Of a stretch of DNA of 64,000 nucleotides, positions 44,244-53,227 are shown in pieces (position 1 is the first letter of the stretch; every line of letters begins with the position of its first letter). Both the position numbers and the translations under genes were made by a program. Below the pieces are notes generated by a model. The model saw only the letters and a program-made list of their open reading frames with translations. It did not search any database and had not been told where the DNA came from. Source of the DNA: UBA1930 sp943368475 (GTDB taxonomy: Bacteria > Bacteroidota > Bacteroidia > Chitinophagales > Chitinophagaceae). The stretch lies in NCBI GenBank assembly GCA_943368475.1, contig CALRLF020000009.1, positions 1 through 64,000 of the forward strand, written 5' to 3'.

Positions 44244-44744
44244 ATGCTTACACAACAATTTACCCAGCCCAGTTACAGTGTTATCAGTACACATGATTTT
44301 GGTGAAATAAGAAAAGATATTGCATCAGGTGCAAAAGCATTCTTTGCAATACAAAACTTTAATGCTGGTGAAACAATTACCGATTTCGAGACAGCTGCTA
44401 TTTTAAAAAATCCAACGTATTTAACTGTGCAAACTGGCGAACATGAGCATATACATTTAAAGCCTGAGTTCTTACAGTACATCAATCACAGCTGTAATCC
44501 TAATGTATTGTTCAATACAGATACCATGCAACTAGAGTGTTTACAGAATATTAAAGCAGGTGATGAATTGTGTTTTTTTTATCCTGCAACCGAGTGGAAT
44601 ATGGCTCAACCTTTTGATTGTTTGTGTGGGTCTATAAATTGCATTGGAAAAATTCAGGGAGCAAAATATGCAAGCAAAGAAATTCTTAATAACTACAAAC
44701 TCACTTCTTTTATACAATCAATGCTGAATGATAAAAATGCTTAA
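44244..44744 (+). CDS. stand-alone SET-domain methyltransferase-like protein
   Basis: 166 residues. A SET domain with the INHSCNPNVLFN motif (NHSCxPN at residues 81-87), the AGDELCFFYP strand, and a post-SET-like CLCGSINC (about 126-133). SET proteins transfer methyl groups from SAM to lysine side chains; the catalytic Tyr pocket appears as FFYP. N-terminal RKDIASGAKAFFAIQNF is the SET-N region. It is followed 23 bp later by the ATP-grasp ligase. The substrate is unknown. Confidence 0.85.
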   Translation: MLTQQFTQPSYSVISTHDFGEIRKDIASGAKAFFAIQNFNAGETITDFETAAILKNPTYLTVQTGEHEHIHLKPEFLQYINHSCNPNVLFNTDTMQLECLQNIKAGDELCFFYPATEWNMAQPFDCLCGSINCIGKIQGAKYASKEILNNYKLTSFIQSMLNDKNA

Positions 44745-44767
44745 CTTTCTTTTTCAGCAAACACATA

Positions 44768-45841
44768 ATGAATACAGTACTCAGCAATTTATTTATTTGG
44801 GTTTTAGCACCACACTTAGAAACCAGCGATAGTAATATCGATTACTATTACGATTTTACCCAAAGTATTGAAGAATATACTACCACGTTTAAAGAGCTAA
44901 ATATTGAATGGAAGTGGCAGCCTGTTACAATTGATAATTTCACTAGTATTATTGATACAATTGCAGCAACAGAAATTACTAAACAAAAATTAATTTTAAA
45001 CCTTTGCGATGGCGATGAAATCAACGGTACTCCTGGTGTTTCAGTAATTCATTACCTCGAAGAAAAGCAGTTACTGTATACTGGCAGTGATGCTTATTTC
45101 TATAATATCACTACCTCAAAGTTTCCTATGAAAATGGCTTTCGATAAAAGTTTTGTTCCTACTGCAAATTGGAAAGCCATTAATGGCAAAGAAGATAATC
45201 TTGAAAACCTTTTTAACGAGCTTGGTACACCCATCATTTTAAAACCAGCCATTAGTGGTGGTAGCATGGGCGTTAGCATTAAAAATGTTGTACATACAAA
45301 GGATGAATTGAGGGAACAGGTAAATAAAATGTTTAATGGTTATCGTGGATGGGAATTAACCACTGGTGGAATTATTGCTGAAGCATTTATTGATGGACCA
45401 GAGTTTACAGTAATGATTGTTGGCAATTACAATCAACCACAAACTGCAATAATTTATACGCCGGTTGAAAGAGTTTTTCATGCTTCCTTACCAGCAACAG
45501 AACAATTTTTATCGTTCGATAGACTGTGGGAAATTTATGAAGACGAAACACCCATGCCTAATAACGAAAATTTTTATGAGTATGCCATACCCAACGATAG
45601 TTTGCATCAAGCTATTAAACAAGTGGCCTGGGATGCTTACGTTGCTTGCAGAGGGAAAAGTTATACAAGGGTTGATATAAGAATGGATAAACAAACTGGT
45701 AAGTTATATGTACTGGAAGTAAATGCACAATGTGGTTTAAGTGAAGATGAAAATTATACATCGATTGGTGCTATCATTAAAGCCAGTAATACAACTTTTA
45801 CAAATGTGATAGAACAAATAATTACAAATACAATTCAATAA
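44768..45841 (+). CDS. D-alanine-D-alanine-ligase-like ATP-grasp enzyme
   Basis: 357 residues. N-terminal preATP-grasp domain with ILNLCDGDEING, then ATP-grasp motifs ILKPAISGGSMGVSI (about 158), AEAFIDGPEFTVMIVG, and the metal-binding RVDIRMDKQTGKLYVLEVNA with CGLSEDENYTS (about 305-333). It is Ddl-like but diverged (SKFPMK instead of the DKxxxK start). It would ligate an amino acid or peptide carboxylate with ATP. Cell-wall ddl function is unlikely because of the SET neighbours. The next gene starts 39 bp downstream. Confidence 0.87.
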   Translation: MNTVLSNLFIWVLAPHLETSDSNIDYYYDFTQSIEEYTTTFKELNIEWKWQPVTIDNFTSIIDTIAATEITKQKLILNLCDGDEINGTPGVSVIHYLEEKQLLYTGSDAYFYNITTSKFPMKMAFDKSFVPTANWKAINGKEDNLENLFNELGTPIILKPAISGGSMGVSIKNVVHTKDELREQVNKMFNGYRGWELTTGGIIAEAFIDGPEFTVMIVGNYNQPQTAIIYTPVERVFHASLPATEQFLSFDRLWEIYEDETPMPNNENFYEYAIPNDSLHQAIKQVAWDAYVACRGKSYTRVDIRMDKQTGKLYVLEVNAQCGLSEDENYTSIGAIIKASNTTFTNVIEQIITNTIQ

Positions 45842-45880
45842 AGGACAACTCACTTGTGCCTAAGTGGTAAAAAAATAGCT

Positions 45881-47296
45881 ATGAAAGTTTGTGTGCTGCT
45901 ACCCGATTATTCAACTTCTGCTGTCGATTATCAGCATTATGACCCTGCAAGAAATTTAGTAGCATTATTGCCTAATGATATTGTAGATACTGTATTCCTG
46001 AATAAACTCACCACCTATAAACAACTCAAAGTATTAAGCAAGCAAGGCTACGATATTTTTGTAAACTTGTGTGAAGGTTATTTAGAATGGGAAGTACCCA
46101 GTATCGATGTTATTTATACTTTAGAATTACTCAACTTGCCATTTACAGGCCCTACCACTTTATTATACGATCCACCAAAAGAACTCATGAAGTATGTGGC
46201 TTATTGTTCAAATATTAAAACACCTGCTTATACTGTTTTTAATAAAGGTGAGAGTCTTGAAATAGCAGTTCAGCAAATGCAATATCCCTTATTTGTAAAG
46301 CCTGCAAAAGCTGGTGACAGTTTAGGAATTGATGAAAACTCTTTGGTAAATAATCTTAATGAACTGCAACAAAAAATTAGTTCCGTTATCGAAGAATACG
46401 ACGAGCTGTTGATTGAAGAATATATTGGCGGAAGAGAGTTTACAGTTTTAGTAATGGCCAACGAAGATGGCAAAACTGTAACAGCATTGCATCCTGTAGA
46501 ATTTATTTTTCCTGAAGGAAGAACATTCAAAACCTATGCACTTAAAACATCTGAGCTGCATACCGAAGCAAATACACCAGTAAGAGATGAAGTATTGGCC
46601 AACCAGTTAAAAGAAGCAGCTAAAAATATTTTCAGCAACTTCAATGGTGTAGGCTATGCCAGATTGGATTTCAGAATGAATGAACAACAAGAACTCTATT
46701 TTCTAGAAATTAATTTTACCTGTTCCGTTTTTTATACAGATGGTTATGAGGGCAGTGCTGATTATATTTTAAAATACGATGGTATTGGCCAGCAAAAATT
46801 TTTACAGCATATCATCAAAGAAGGTTTGGCAAGACACTTACGTCAGCAAAAAAAATATGCAGTGAAACGAAATGCGATTGCTGGCTATGGCATTTACGCC
46901 AATACGAATATTAAAGCTGGAGAAATTATTTTTAAAGGAGAAGAGAAGGCCCAACGTATTGTTACCAAAAATTTTGTACAACAAAACTGGAACGAACAAC
47001 AAAAAGAAGATTTTGCCCGGTATGCTTATCCAATAAGCAATGAAGTATTTATTTTATGGAGTGATAATCCAGCCGATTGGGCTCCACAAAACCATAGTTG
47101 CAATGCCAATACAGGTTACACGGGTTTAAATGTAATTGCTCTACGTAATATTGCTAAAGGTGAAGAACTCACGTTAGATTATGCCCAATTTTTAGACGAA
47201 AACGCCCAACCTTTTCAATGTAGTTGTGGCAGCAGCAATTGCAGGGGTTTAATTACAGGAAAAAAACACAACCAAATTCGTTCAATTATTGGCTGA
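45881..47296 (+). CDS. ATP-grasp ligase fused to a C-terminal SET domain
   Basis: 471 residues from ATG 45881 (MKVCVLLPDYSTSAVDYQHY). Ddl-like ATP-grasp about 1-320: FVNLCEGYLEWEVPS, LFVKPAKAGDSLGI, IEEYIGGREFTVLVM, YARLDFRMNEQQELYFLEIN. A SET domain follows about 325-460: RNAIAGYGIYANTNI, AEWxxNHSC-like APQNHSCNANTGYTG, ALRNIAKGEELTLDY and post-SET FQCSCGSSNCRG. The fusion of ligase and methyltransferase in one chain ties the two activities to one substrate or pathway. An in-frame TTG at 45854 is a less likely start. Confidence 0.88.
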   Translation: MKVCVLLPDYSTSAVDYQHYDPARNLVALLPNDIVDTVFLNKLTTYKQLKVLSKQGYDIFVNLCEGYLEWEVPSIDVIYTLELLNLPFTGPTTLLYDPPKELMKYVAYCSNIKTPAYTVFNKGESLEIAVQQMQYPLFVKPAKAGDSLGIDENSLVNNLNELQQKISSVIEEYDELLIEEYIGGREFTVLVMANEDGKTVTALHPVEFIFPEGRTFKTYALKTSELHTEANTPVRDEVLANQLKEAAKNIFSNFNGVGYARLDFRMNEQQELYFLEINFTCSVFYTDGYEGSADYILKYDGIGQQKFLQHIIKEGLARHLRQQKKYAVKRNAIAGYGIYANTNIKAGEIIFKGEEKAQRIVTKNFVQQNWNEQQKEDFARYAYPISNEVFILWSDNPADWAPQNHSCNANTGYTGLNVIALRNIAKGEELTLDYAQFLDENAQPFQCSCGSSNCRGLITGKKHNQIRSIIG

Positions 47297-47376
47297 TTAT
47301 CAAACAAATAGCTATTGTAAAAGTCATTAAAGTAGCTTTATAAGCTCAACTTAAGTTTTCTTAAAAGGGTAAACCC

Positions 47377-47384
47377 TATTTTTG
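47377..47384 (+). promoter_or_regulatory. -7 box (TAttTTTG) before the ABC membrane-domain gene
   Basis: A perfect TAnnTTTG match 120 nt upstream of ATG 47504. It suggests the next gene has its own promoter and is separate from the ATP-grasp-SET gene. Confidence 0.35.
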
Positions 47385-47412
47385 CCCTCCCAAATTACTT
47401 ACCCATTAAACC

Positions 47413-47438
47413 ATTTTAAGACTATCAAGTCTTAAAAT
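47413..47438. other. perfect leader stem-loop
   Basis: ATTTTAAGACT (47413-47423) and AGTCTTAAAAT (47428-47438) pair perfectly with loop ATCA. No T-run follows. It would lie in the 5' leader of the ABC gene; operator or mRNA structure are both possible. Confidence 0.45.
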
Positions 47439-47503
47439 CACTTGCCAATACTTATACCAATTAAGCAATAGCAGCAAACATTTTAAGTAAACCAAGATAG
47501 GAT

Positions 47504-48403
47504 ATGCCTCAACTGACCATTTTAAAAAGCATTTTTAAAAAACATCGCTGGCAGTTGTTGCTAACCTATATTTTATTTTCATTAGAAATGGTTGGGGCTT
47601 TGGTAACGCCTTATTTTTTGGGTGAAGCTGTGAATGGATTAATCTACGAAAGCTACAATGGTTTAATTATTTTATGCTCTGTTCGGGTGGTTTGGATGAT
47701 TATTGGCATTATTCGACAACGTTTTGATACAAGAACTTATTCGGCTATTTATAATTCTATTGTTACCAAATTTCTTACCAAAAAAATTGAGAAAAAAGAT
47801 GTATCTAAACTGGCAGCCCATGCAACTTTATCACGTGAGTTTGTAGATTTTTTGGAGCATGATTTGGTGTATGTATTAGAAGCCTTTTACAATATTTTTG
47901 GTTCATTGGCATTATTGTTTTTTTATGATGTACGGGTAGTGGGTATTTGTTTAGCAATTTTATTTCCTGTAGTAGCAGTAAGTTATTTTTATGGAAAGAA
48001 AATGCGTAAACTAAATCAACAAAAAAATGATGAGTTAGAGCATCAGGTAAACATTATTGAAACTGGCAATACATTGGCTATAAGAAGACATTTCGATAAG
48101 TTACGACTTTTTCAAATTAAAATATCCGATAAGCAAGCTTGGAATTTTGGGGTAATGGAAATATTTTCTATTGTAGTTATTGCTTCTTCTTTAATGATTA
48201 CGCAACGTATTTCAACTGCTGTGTTAGATGCAGGTAGTGTGGTGGGTATTTACATGTATATTAAAAACTTTGTTAGTGGACTAGATACCATTCCTTATGC
48301 AGTAGAAAAATTTTCTTCGTTGCAAGACATTACCAAACGCATAGAAATTGAAGCTGAAGATTTTGGCGATGAGCCTCCTGCTCTTAAAATTGTAAATGAT
48401 TAA
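47504..48403 (+). CDS. ABC-exporter six-helix membrane domain without ATPase
   Basis: 299 residues with about six membrane helices (around 18-38, 50-68, 128-150, 155-175, 225-245 and 255-275) arranged as an ABC exporter transmembrane domain: TPYFLGEAVNGLIYE near the start and VGIYMYIKNFVSGLDTIP near the end. No nucleotide-binding domain (Walker A, signature) is present in this gene or nearby. The family (ABC six-TM, no ATPase) is known in other bacteria; the function is unclear. It may pair with a distant ATPase or serve a different role. Confidence 0.8.
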   Translation: MPQLTILKSIFKKHRWQLLLTYILFSLEMVGALVTPYFLGEAVNGLIYESYNGLIILCSVRVVWMIIGIIRQRFDTRTYSAIYNSIVTKFLTKKIEKKDVSKLAAHATLSREFVDFLEHDLVYVLEAFYNIFGSLALLFFYDVRVVGICLAILFPVVAVSYFYGKKMRKLNQQKNDELEHQVNIIETGNTLAIRRHFDKLRLFQIKISDKQAWNFGVMEIFSIVVIASSLMITQRISTAVLDAGSVVGIYMYIKNFVSGLDTIPYAVEKFSSLQDITKRIEIEAEDFGDEPPALKIVND

Positions 48404-48817
48404 TTCTAGTTATTAGTATTAGCTATACTCTAAATATGGAACTTTCTGTTCTAATCTTTAGCCTTATGTAGTTTACCTAAGAATTATACTCCTGTTTTGT
48501 ACAAACTGAATTTACACAGGATAACCCAAGAAGCTGTTTGTATAAATCCAATTTCCCAAACCATTCTACTTGCTTTACATGCTAAACACTCAATGTGTGA
48601 ATCTTGCAACTCTTTCAAGGATTTCTACAATAGATGCTTAGCAAATAAGCTAAGTTTTATGCCTCATCTTTTTATGTCTTAAAAATAAACATAACAATTA
48701 AAAAATAAATTTAAATAACGCACAAAAAATCAAGTTAAAACAAAATGCTCTTTACTAAAAATTACAAACGATTAATTTACAATTAGAGAGAGACGTTTAT
48801 AATAGCTAAAAAAAATT
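48404..48817. other. gene-free stretch
   Basis: I see no convincing gene, tRNA or long repeat. A short hairpin CTTAGC...GCTAAG lies near 48635-48653. A 61-codon frame here has no signal or recognisable motif and is judged spurious. Confidence 0.4.
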
Positions 48818-49186
48818 ATGATAAAATATTTAGAAGATTTACCGTCTAACATTGTTGGTTTTAAAGCCACAGGAGATATAACTGAAGAAGACTTTATACA
48901 AACGGTTATGCCAAAAGTAAAAGCACTAATCGATAAAACAGATCAATTAAATTACTTGTTGGTATTAGAGACTTCCATAAAAAACTTCACCATTGGTGCA
49001 TGGATGAAAGATGCAATTATGGGCGTTAAACACTTAACCAAATGGAATAGAGCTGCCATCGTTTCAGATGTTGAAGCTATCCGAAATTTTACAAACTTTT
49101 TTAGTTATCTCATGCCGGGAGAGTTCAAAGGATTTAAACATAATGAGTTGCAAGAAGCGATTGATTGGGTTTCAGAAAAAAATTAG
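48818..49186 (+). CDS. SpoIIAA-like (STAS/SEC14-type) protein
   Basis: 122 residues. The fold signature is SNIVGFKATGDITEEDF, then LNYLLVLETSIKNFTIGAW and NRAAIVSDVEAIR, typical of the SpoIIAA-like family (DUF3478). Members are small cytoplasmic proteins with a lipid-binding-like or STAS fold and unknown function. It has no signal peptide. It stands upstream of tspO with an 86-bp gap. Confidence 0.85.
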   Translation: MIKYLEDLPSNIVGFKATGDITEEDFIQTVMPKVKALIDKTDQLNYLLVLETSIKNFTIGAWMKDAIMGVKHLTKWNRAAIVSDVEAIRNFTNFFSYLMPGEFKGFKHNELQEAIDWVSEKN

Positions 49187-49272
49187 GATATTTATAAGTG
49201 ATAATATATTGCCAATTATCAGCACAACAATTTTCATCTTAAGCCTAAAAAAAGCATTTTTAAAATATAACT

Positions 49273-49764
49273 ATGCCAATTACAAATAAACTACCTGCAA
49301 CTTGGAAATTCATTATTGCAATTCTTTTATGCGAAAGTGTTGGAATTAGTAGTGCATTATTGGCAAGTGCAAGCAATAACCCTTGGTTCGATAAACTTAT
49401 AAAGCCAACATGGAATCCGCCTGCATACCTTTTTGGTCCTGTATGGACGACGCTTTATTTGCTAATGGGAATTTCACTAGGCATAATTTGGAATAACAAA
49501 GCATCTGAACAAAGCAAACGCAAGGCTTATTTATTATTTGCAACACAACTTTTTCTAAATTTTTGGTGGAGCATTCTATTCTTTAATTTTCATTCGCCAG
49601 CATTCGCATTACTCGATATTATCTTAATGGTAATTACTATAATACTAACCATTTTCAGTTTTTCTTCTTTTTCAAAAATTGCATCTTGGTTGCTTGTGCC
49701 ATACATAGCTTGGGTGTCATTTGCTGCCTTTTTAAATTATTCTATTTGGAGTTTAAATCATTGA
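49273..49764 (+). CDS. tspO: TspO/MBR-family tryptophan-rich sensory protein
   Basis: 163 residues, five predicted membrane helices. Family motifs: PTWNPPAYLFGPVWTTLYLL, then QLFLNFWWSILFFNF and LVPYIAWVSFAAFLNYSIW. TspO proteins bind porphyrins and cholesterol-like ligands in the membrane and are linked to light or oxidative stress. It follows the SpoIIAA-like gene in the same direction. Confidence 0.92.
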   Translation: MPITNKLPATWKFIIAILLCESVGISSALLASASNNPWFDKLIKPTWNPPAYLFGPVWTTLYLLMGISLGIIWNNKASEQSKRKAYLLFATQLFLNFWWSILFFNFHSPAFALLDIILMVITIILTIFSFSSFSKIASWLLVPYIAWVSFAAFLNYSIWSLNH

Positions 49765-49848
49765 AAAATTTAAATAGCACATTGTAAAAAAACTAATGGT
49801 AAGATTGGTTGTTTGCTTTTGTAGCTATTTTTAATTCTAAAATTAACT

Positions 49849-49963
49849 GGGGCTGTAAGCAATAGTGCAAATCTCAACAGTAGTTCAGGCCTGCCCCTTC
49901 CATTCAGGCGGGCTTTCGCTGCAAGCCCTTATACTTCGGGGCTTTTTACTCAATCCTGCAGCC
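49849..49963 (-). repeat. dispersed intergenic repeat, family B (copy 2, inverted)
   Basis: Reverse-complement match to 6976-7070, with a longer middle: GGCTGCAGGATTG, AAAAGC..., GGGCTTGCAGCGAAAGCC, AACTACTGTTGA and CTTACAGCCCC. It sits between tspO and the next gene. Confidence 0.6.
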
Positions 49964-50075
49964 ATTGAACAATTAATTAAAACCAATCTTTACGTTCAAT
50001 TAACATATTCAATCGTTCCATACTATTATCTTCATTTTTTAAACAAAATCTGTTTACTTAATTGAACAAATATCC

Positions 50076-50930
50076 ATGAAGCTAATTGTACCAATTCTTT
50101 TAAGTGTTATTGTAAATAGTAATATTGGCTTTGCACAAACTAAAGTTGAGCAATCGAAAGAAGAGATTAAAAAAGGTAAACAAACAACCAGCACAACAGG
50201 TACATCAACTACCAATAATACATCAACTACTTCTTATTCACGAAAATCAAATTCAGAAAGATCTATTAGTGCTGCATTAGCCGATATTATAGGTCAAATA
50301 TTTTTATATGCCACCTATTATACAGTTGTAGGTAATTATAAAATGGAGGAGCATTTGCATAGTAAGCTTACCCACTATCCTTATTATAACCAAGCTTCTG
50401 GTAATTATGAAAATATAGATTCTGTAATTGCTGGAAAAAATAAATTCAGGTTCGATATCAGCAATCAATTTTTATACAGTAATAAAGATTTATTAGGCAA
50501 TCACCTGAAAGTTAAGGTACGTCCGTTTCAATATTTTTATCTGCAGGCCGATTATTTTGAACTGAAAGAATACAACCCTGTAACAACTAAATACGACCAT
50601 CTTTCATTGTATAATTTCAATTTGTGTTACGATAGATTGAGGTTTGAAAAATTTAATTTAGGATGGAGCTTAGGCGTAAATTATTTGGCCAACGATGTAA
50701 AAAAAGCTGGGTTTACTTATGGGTTAAATACAGATATTTTTATTGCAAAACCAGTTAGTTTAAGTAGCACAATAAAAGGTAGCTGGATAAATGGACAACC
50801 TGTTCATCAATTTGAGGTACTGGCAAAATACCATAACAATCGTTTTTTTATTGCTGCTGGTTATGAACGTTTAAAAATTGCAACACCACAATATCATTTT
50901 CTTTCGTTGGGTGCCGGAGTACATTTATAA
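50076..50930 (+). CDS. exported, probably outer-membrane protein of unknown function
   Basis: 284 residues; signal peptide ends NIGFAQ. A Ser/Thr/Lys/Glu-rich region (about 25-65) is followed by a hydrophobic segment ALADIIGQIFLYATYYTVVG and then beta-strand-like repeats (FQYFYLQADYFEL, LSLYNFNLCYDRL, FFIAAGYERLKI) ending in LGAGVHL. It is probably a small barrel or surface protein. Family not recognised. A hairpin follows at 50940. Confidence 0.68.
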   Translation: MKLIVPILLSVIVNSNIGFAQTKVEQSKEEIKKGKQTTSTTGTSTTNNTSTTSYSRKSNSERSISAALADIIGQIFLYATYYTVVGNYKMEEHLHSKLTHYPYYNQASGNYENIDSVIAGKNKFRFDISNQFLYSNKDLLGNHLKVKVRPFQYFYLQADYFELKEYNPVTTKYDHLSLYNFNLCYDRLRFEKFNLGWSLGVNYLANDVKKAGFTYGLNTDIFIAKPVSLSSTIKGSWINGQPVHQFEVLAKYHNNRFFIAAGYERLKIATPQYHFLSLGAGVHL

Positions 50931-50939
50931 AATCGAAAC

Positions 50940-50973
50940 ACTTGTGCCACACTCTAGAAGATATGGCACAAGT
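50940..50973 (+). terminator. stem-loop after the exported protein gene
   Basis: Perfect 10-bp arms ACTTGTGCCA and TGGCACAAGT around 14 nt; a weak T-run follows. Confidence 0.5.
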
Positions 50974-51131
50974 ATTTCACTAACAAACGATAGCTTATTT
51001 TTTTTTGCTCGAAATAAATTTCATTCTACATTCGCACAGCAATGATGAACAATAAACATATTAAGATTACAAAAAAACAGCCTCTTTGAGGAAGTTGAGT
51101 AAGCTTTGTATGTACAACATAAAAAAGTTTG

Positions 51132-51162
51132 AAAGCCTTCCTTAAAATGGGAAGGCTTTTTT
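51132..51162 (+). terminator. intrinsic terminator upstream of asd
   Basis: AAAGCCTTCC pairs with GGAAGGCTTT and runs into TTTTT. Confidence 0.7.
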
Positions 51163-51170
51163 GTTATAAT

Positions 51171-51250
51171 ATAATTGGAACACGGATTGAAAGGATTTAA
51201 AGATCAGTTCTTATCCATCCAATCAGCGTCATCAGTGTGCCATCAAACAG
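51171..51250. repeat. dispersed intergenic repeat, family A
   Basis: GGAACACGGATTGAAAGGATT at the left and CCAATCAGCGTCATCAGTGTGCCATC at the right form the mirror ends seen at 9.6, 15.5 and 37.4 kb. Confidence 0.6.
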
Positions 51251-51318
51251 TTGGAAACATTTATTAATCATAAAACTTTATGCATAGCATAAAGAACAAA
51301 AATTGGGGGGAAACAAAA

Positions 51319-52308
51319 ATGAAAGTAGCCGTAGTTGGAGCCACAGGCTTAGTAGGTACAAAAATGTTGCAAGTACTTGCTGAAAGAAACTTTAACGTAA
51401 CAGAATTAGTGCCTGTTGCTAGTGAAAGAAGTGTAGGTAAAGAAGTGGAATTTAAAGGTAAACAGTACAAAGTAGTAGGGATGCAAGCTGGTATAGATGC
51501 TAAACCTACTGTGGCTATTTTTAGTGCTGGTGGAAGTTCCAGTTTAGAATGGGCTCCAAAATTTGCAGCTGCTGGTATTACAGTAATTGATAACAGTAGT
51601 GCTTGGCGTATGGACCCAACAAAAAAATTAGTAGTACCTGAAGTTAATGCTGAAGTATTAACTGCTGAAGATAAAATTATTGCTAATCCTAATTGCAGCA
51701 CCATTCAAATGGTGGTGGCTTTGCAACCTTTACATGCTAAATATAAAATTAAAAGAGTTGTAGTAAGTACTTACCAAAGTGTTACTGGTACAGGTAAAGC
51801 TGCAGTTGACCAATTGTTTAATGAACGTAAAGGTCTTGAAGGGCCAATGGCTTATAAATACCAGATTGATTTAAATGTTATTCCGCAAATAGATGTGTTT
51901 TTAGAAAATGGTTACACCAAGGAAGAAATGAAAATGGTGAAAGAAACCTGTAAAATTATGCAGGATGACGGAATTAAGGTTACAGCAACTACTGTTCGTA
52001 TTCCTGTGGTGGGTGGACATAGTGAAAGTGTAAATGTGGAGTTTGAAAATGAATTTGACCTGAACGAAGTGAAGGTTCTGCTAGAAGCTGCACCTGGCGT
52101 TGTATTACAACAAGATGATGCTGCACAGTTTTATCCAATGCCTTTATGGGCACATGAAAAAGACGAAGTTTTTGTTGGCCGATTGAGAAGAGATGAAACA
52201 CAACCAAAAACATTGAACATGTGGATTGTAAGTGATAATTTACGCAAAGGTGCTGCTACCAACGCAGTACAAATTGCAGAATATTTGGTGGGTAAAGGAT
52301 TGTTATAG
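51319..52308 (+). CDS. asd: aspartate-semialdehyde dehydrogenase
   Basis: 329 residues from ATG 51319; the in-frame ATG at 51280 is less likely because MKVAVVGATGLVGTKML is the standard N-terminus. NADP motif GATGLVG, the catalytic Cys in IANPNCSTIQMV, and the substrate His in VVGGHSESVNVEF. It makes aspartate semialdehyde for lysine, threonine, methionine and diaminopimelate. A strong hairpin terminator follows. Confidence 0.95.
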   Translation: MKVAVVGATGLVGTKMLQVLAERNFNVTELVPVASERSVGKEVEFKGKQYKVVGMQAGIDAKPTVAIFSAGGSSSLEWAPKFAAAGITVIDNSSAWRMDPTKKLVVPEVNAEVLTAEDKIIANPNCSTIQMVVALQPLHAKYKIKRVVVSTYQSVTGTGKAAVDQLFNERKGLEGPMAYKYQIDLNVIPQIDVFLENGYTKEEMKMVKETCKIMQDDGIKVTATTVRIPVVGGHSESVNVEFENEFDLNEVKVLLEAAPGVVLQQDDAAQFYPMPLWAHEKDEVFVGRLRRDETQPKTLNMWIVSDNLRKGAATNAVQIAEYLVGKGLL

Positions 52309-52329
52309 TTTTTTATTTGAGTATTTTTT

Positions 52330-52363
52330 AAATGGTTCATCATGTACATGGTGAACCATTTTT
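52330..52363 (+). terminator. intrinsic terminator of asd
   Basis: AAATGGTTCA (52330-52339) and TGAACCATTT pair with a loop of 12 nt and run into T residues. Confidence 0.75.
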
Positions 52364-52536
52364 AGTTACACAACTATGGAAAATGATTTAAAAATTTGCT
52401 GCTCTTAATAAACTTGCTAAACTAATTCGTTGTTAAACACTAATAATAGTAACAACAATATGTAAGGCTTACTATAATATTATCTATAATTGCTGCAAAT
52501 TAATTACCAGCAATAGAGATATAGCAGCAAACCTAA

Positions 52537-53214
52537 ATGACTGATCACAAACCGAACAATAGTTTTTTTGCTGGCATCAGCATTAGCCGAACGCTAATTA
52601 TGTTGGCAACAGCATGTTTAGTGTTTGGTTCTATTGCTGCAATATTTTACAAAGCATATAGATCCTCTAAGTATACTGCTGCACCAGTAAATGACACCAT
52701 AGTTGAAGTGCAAAAAAAATTGAATAAGCCTGCAATTGCAACACCAATTAGCGATAGCTTAATGGCTGTAAAACTGAATAATTTATATAACCAATATTGT
52801 ACTAAAGATACTGTACCTAAAAAAGTGCCAGCATATTTAGAGGAGGCTTTTATGGGGTATGAGTTTAACGATTACATTTATTTTAAACAGCTGGATTTAA
52901 ATGCTATTCCTGAAACTATAAAAAGCGATTCTTTAAATTATCAAACCATCAACGAATTGGGAAATTATTACAAAGGCATTAGTTTATTAATGTTGAATGA
53001 TACCCAAGAAGCTATTATTCATTTAAATTGGGTTTCTAACAATAGTGCAAGCAATGTATATGTAACTAAAGCCCAATGGTACTTGGCAATGGCGTACTTA
53101 AAAAATAGTGATTTCCAAAAATGCCAATATCTATTAAGCAGTGTAGCAGCATTTAAAAAATTTCAACCTTATGCTACTAATGCCTCCAAATTGTTACAAA
53201 AACTTCAGCAATAG
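52537..53214 (+). CDS. single-pass membrane protein with TPR-like C-terminus
   Basis: 225 residues. One N-terminal membrane segment (about 17-38, TLIMLATACLVFGSIAAIFY) follows a short cytoplasmic tail. The C-terminal half (about 140-225) has helical-pair repeats (NELGNYYKGISLLMLNDTQE, KAQWYLAMAYLKNSDFQKC) resembling TPRs. It may be an adaptor or scaffold in the periplasm or cytoplasm. Partner unknown. It is convergent with the LacI gene. Confidence 0.7.
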   Translation: MTDHKPNNSFFAGISISRTLIMLATACLVFGSIAAIFYKAYRSSKYTAAPVNDTIVEVQKKLNKPAIATPISDSLMAVKLNNLYNQYCTKDTVPKKVPAYLEEAFMGYEFNDYIYFKQLDLNAIPETIKSDSLNYQTINELGNYYKGISLLMLNDTQEAIIHLNWVSNNSASNVYVTKAQWYLAMAYLKNSDFQKCQYLLSSVAAFKKFQPYATNASKLLQKLQQ

Positions 53215-53227
53215 TTATTTAAACTAT

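Noticed and set aside
45854..45880. TTG start extending the ATP-grasp-SET protein by nine residues
   Set aside because: The ATG at 45881 opens the expected first beta strand of the ATP-grasp fold; the extension adds nothing recognisable.
48497..48682. 61-codon frame in the gene-free stretch
   Set aside because: No recognisable motif, no convincing start, and composition like the surrounding non-coding DNA.
49865..50065. 66-codon frame overlapping family B repeat
   Set aside because: Most of it is repeat sequence read by chance.
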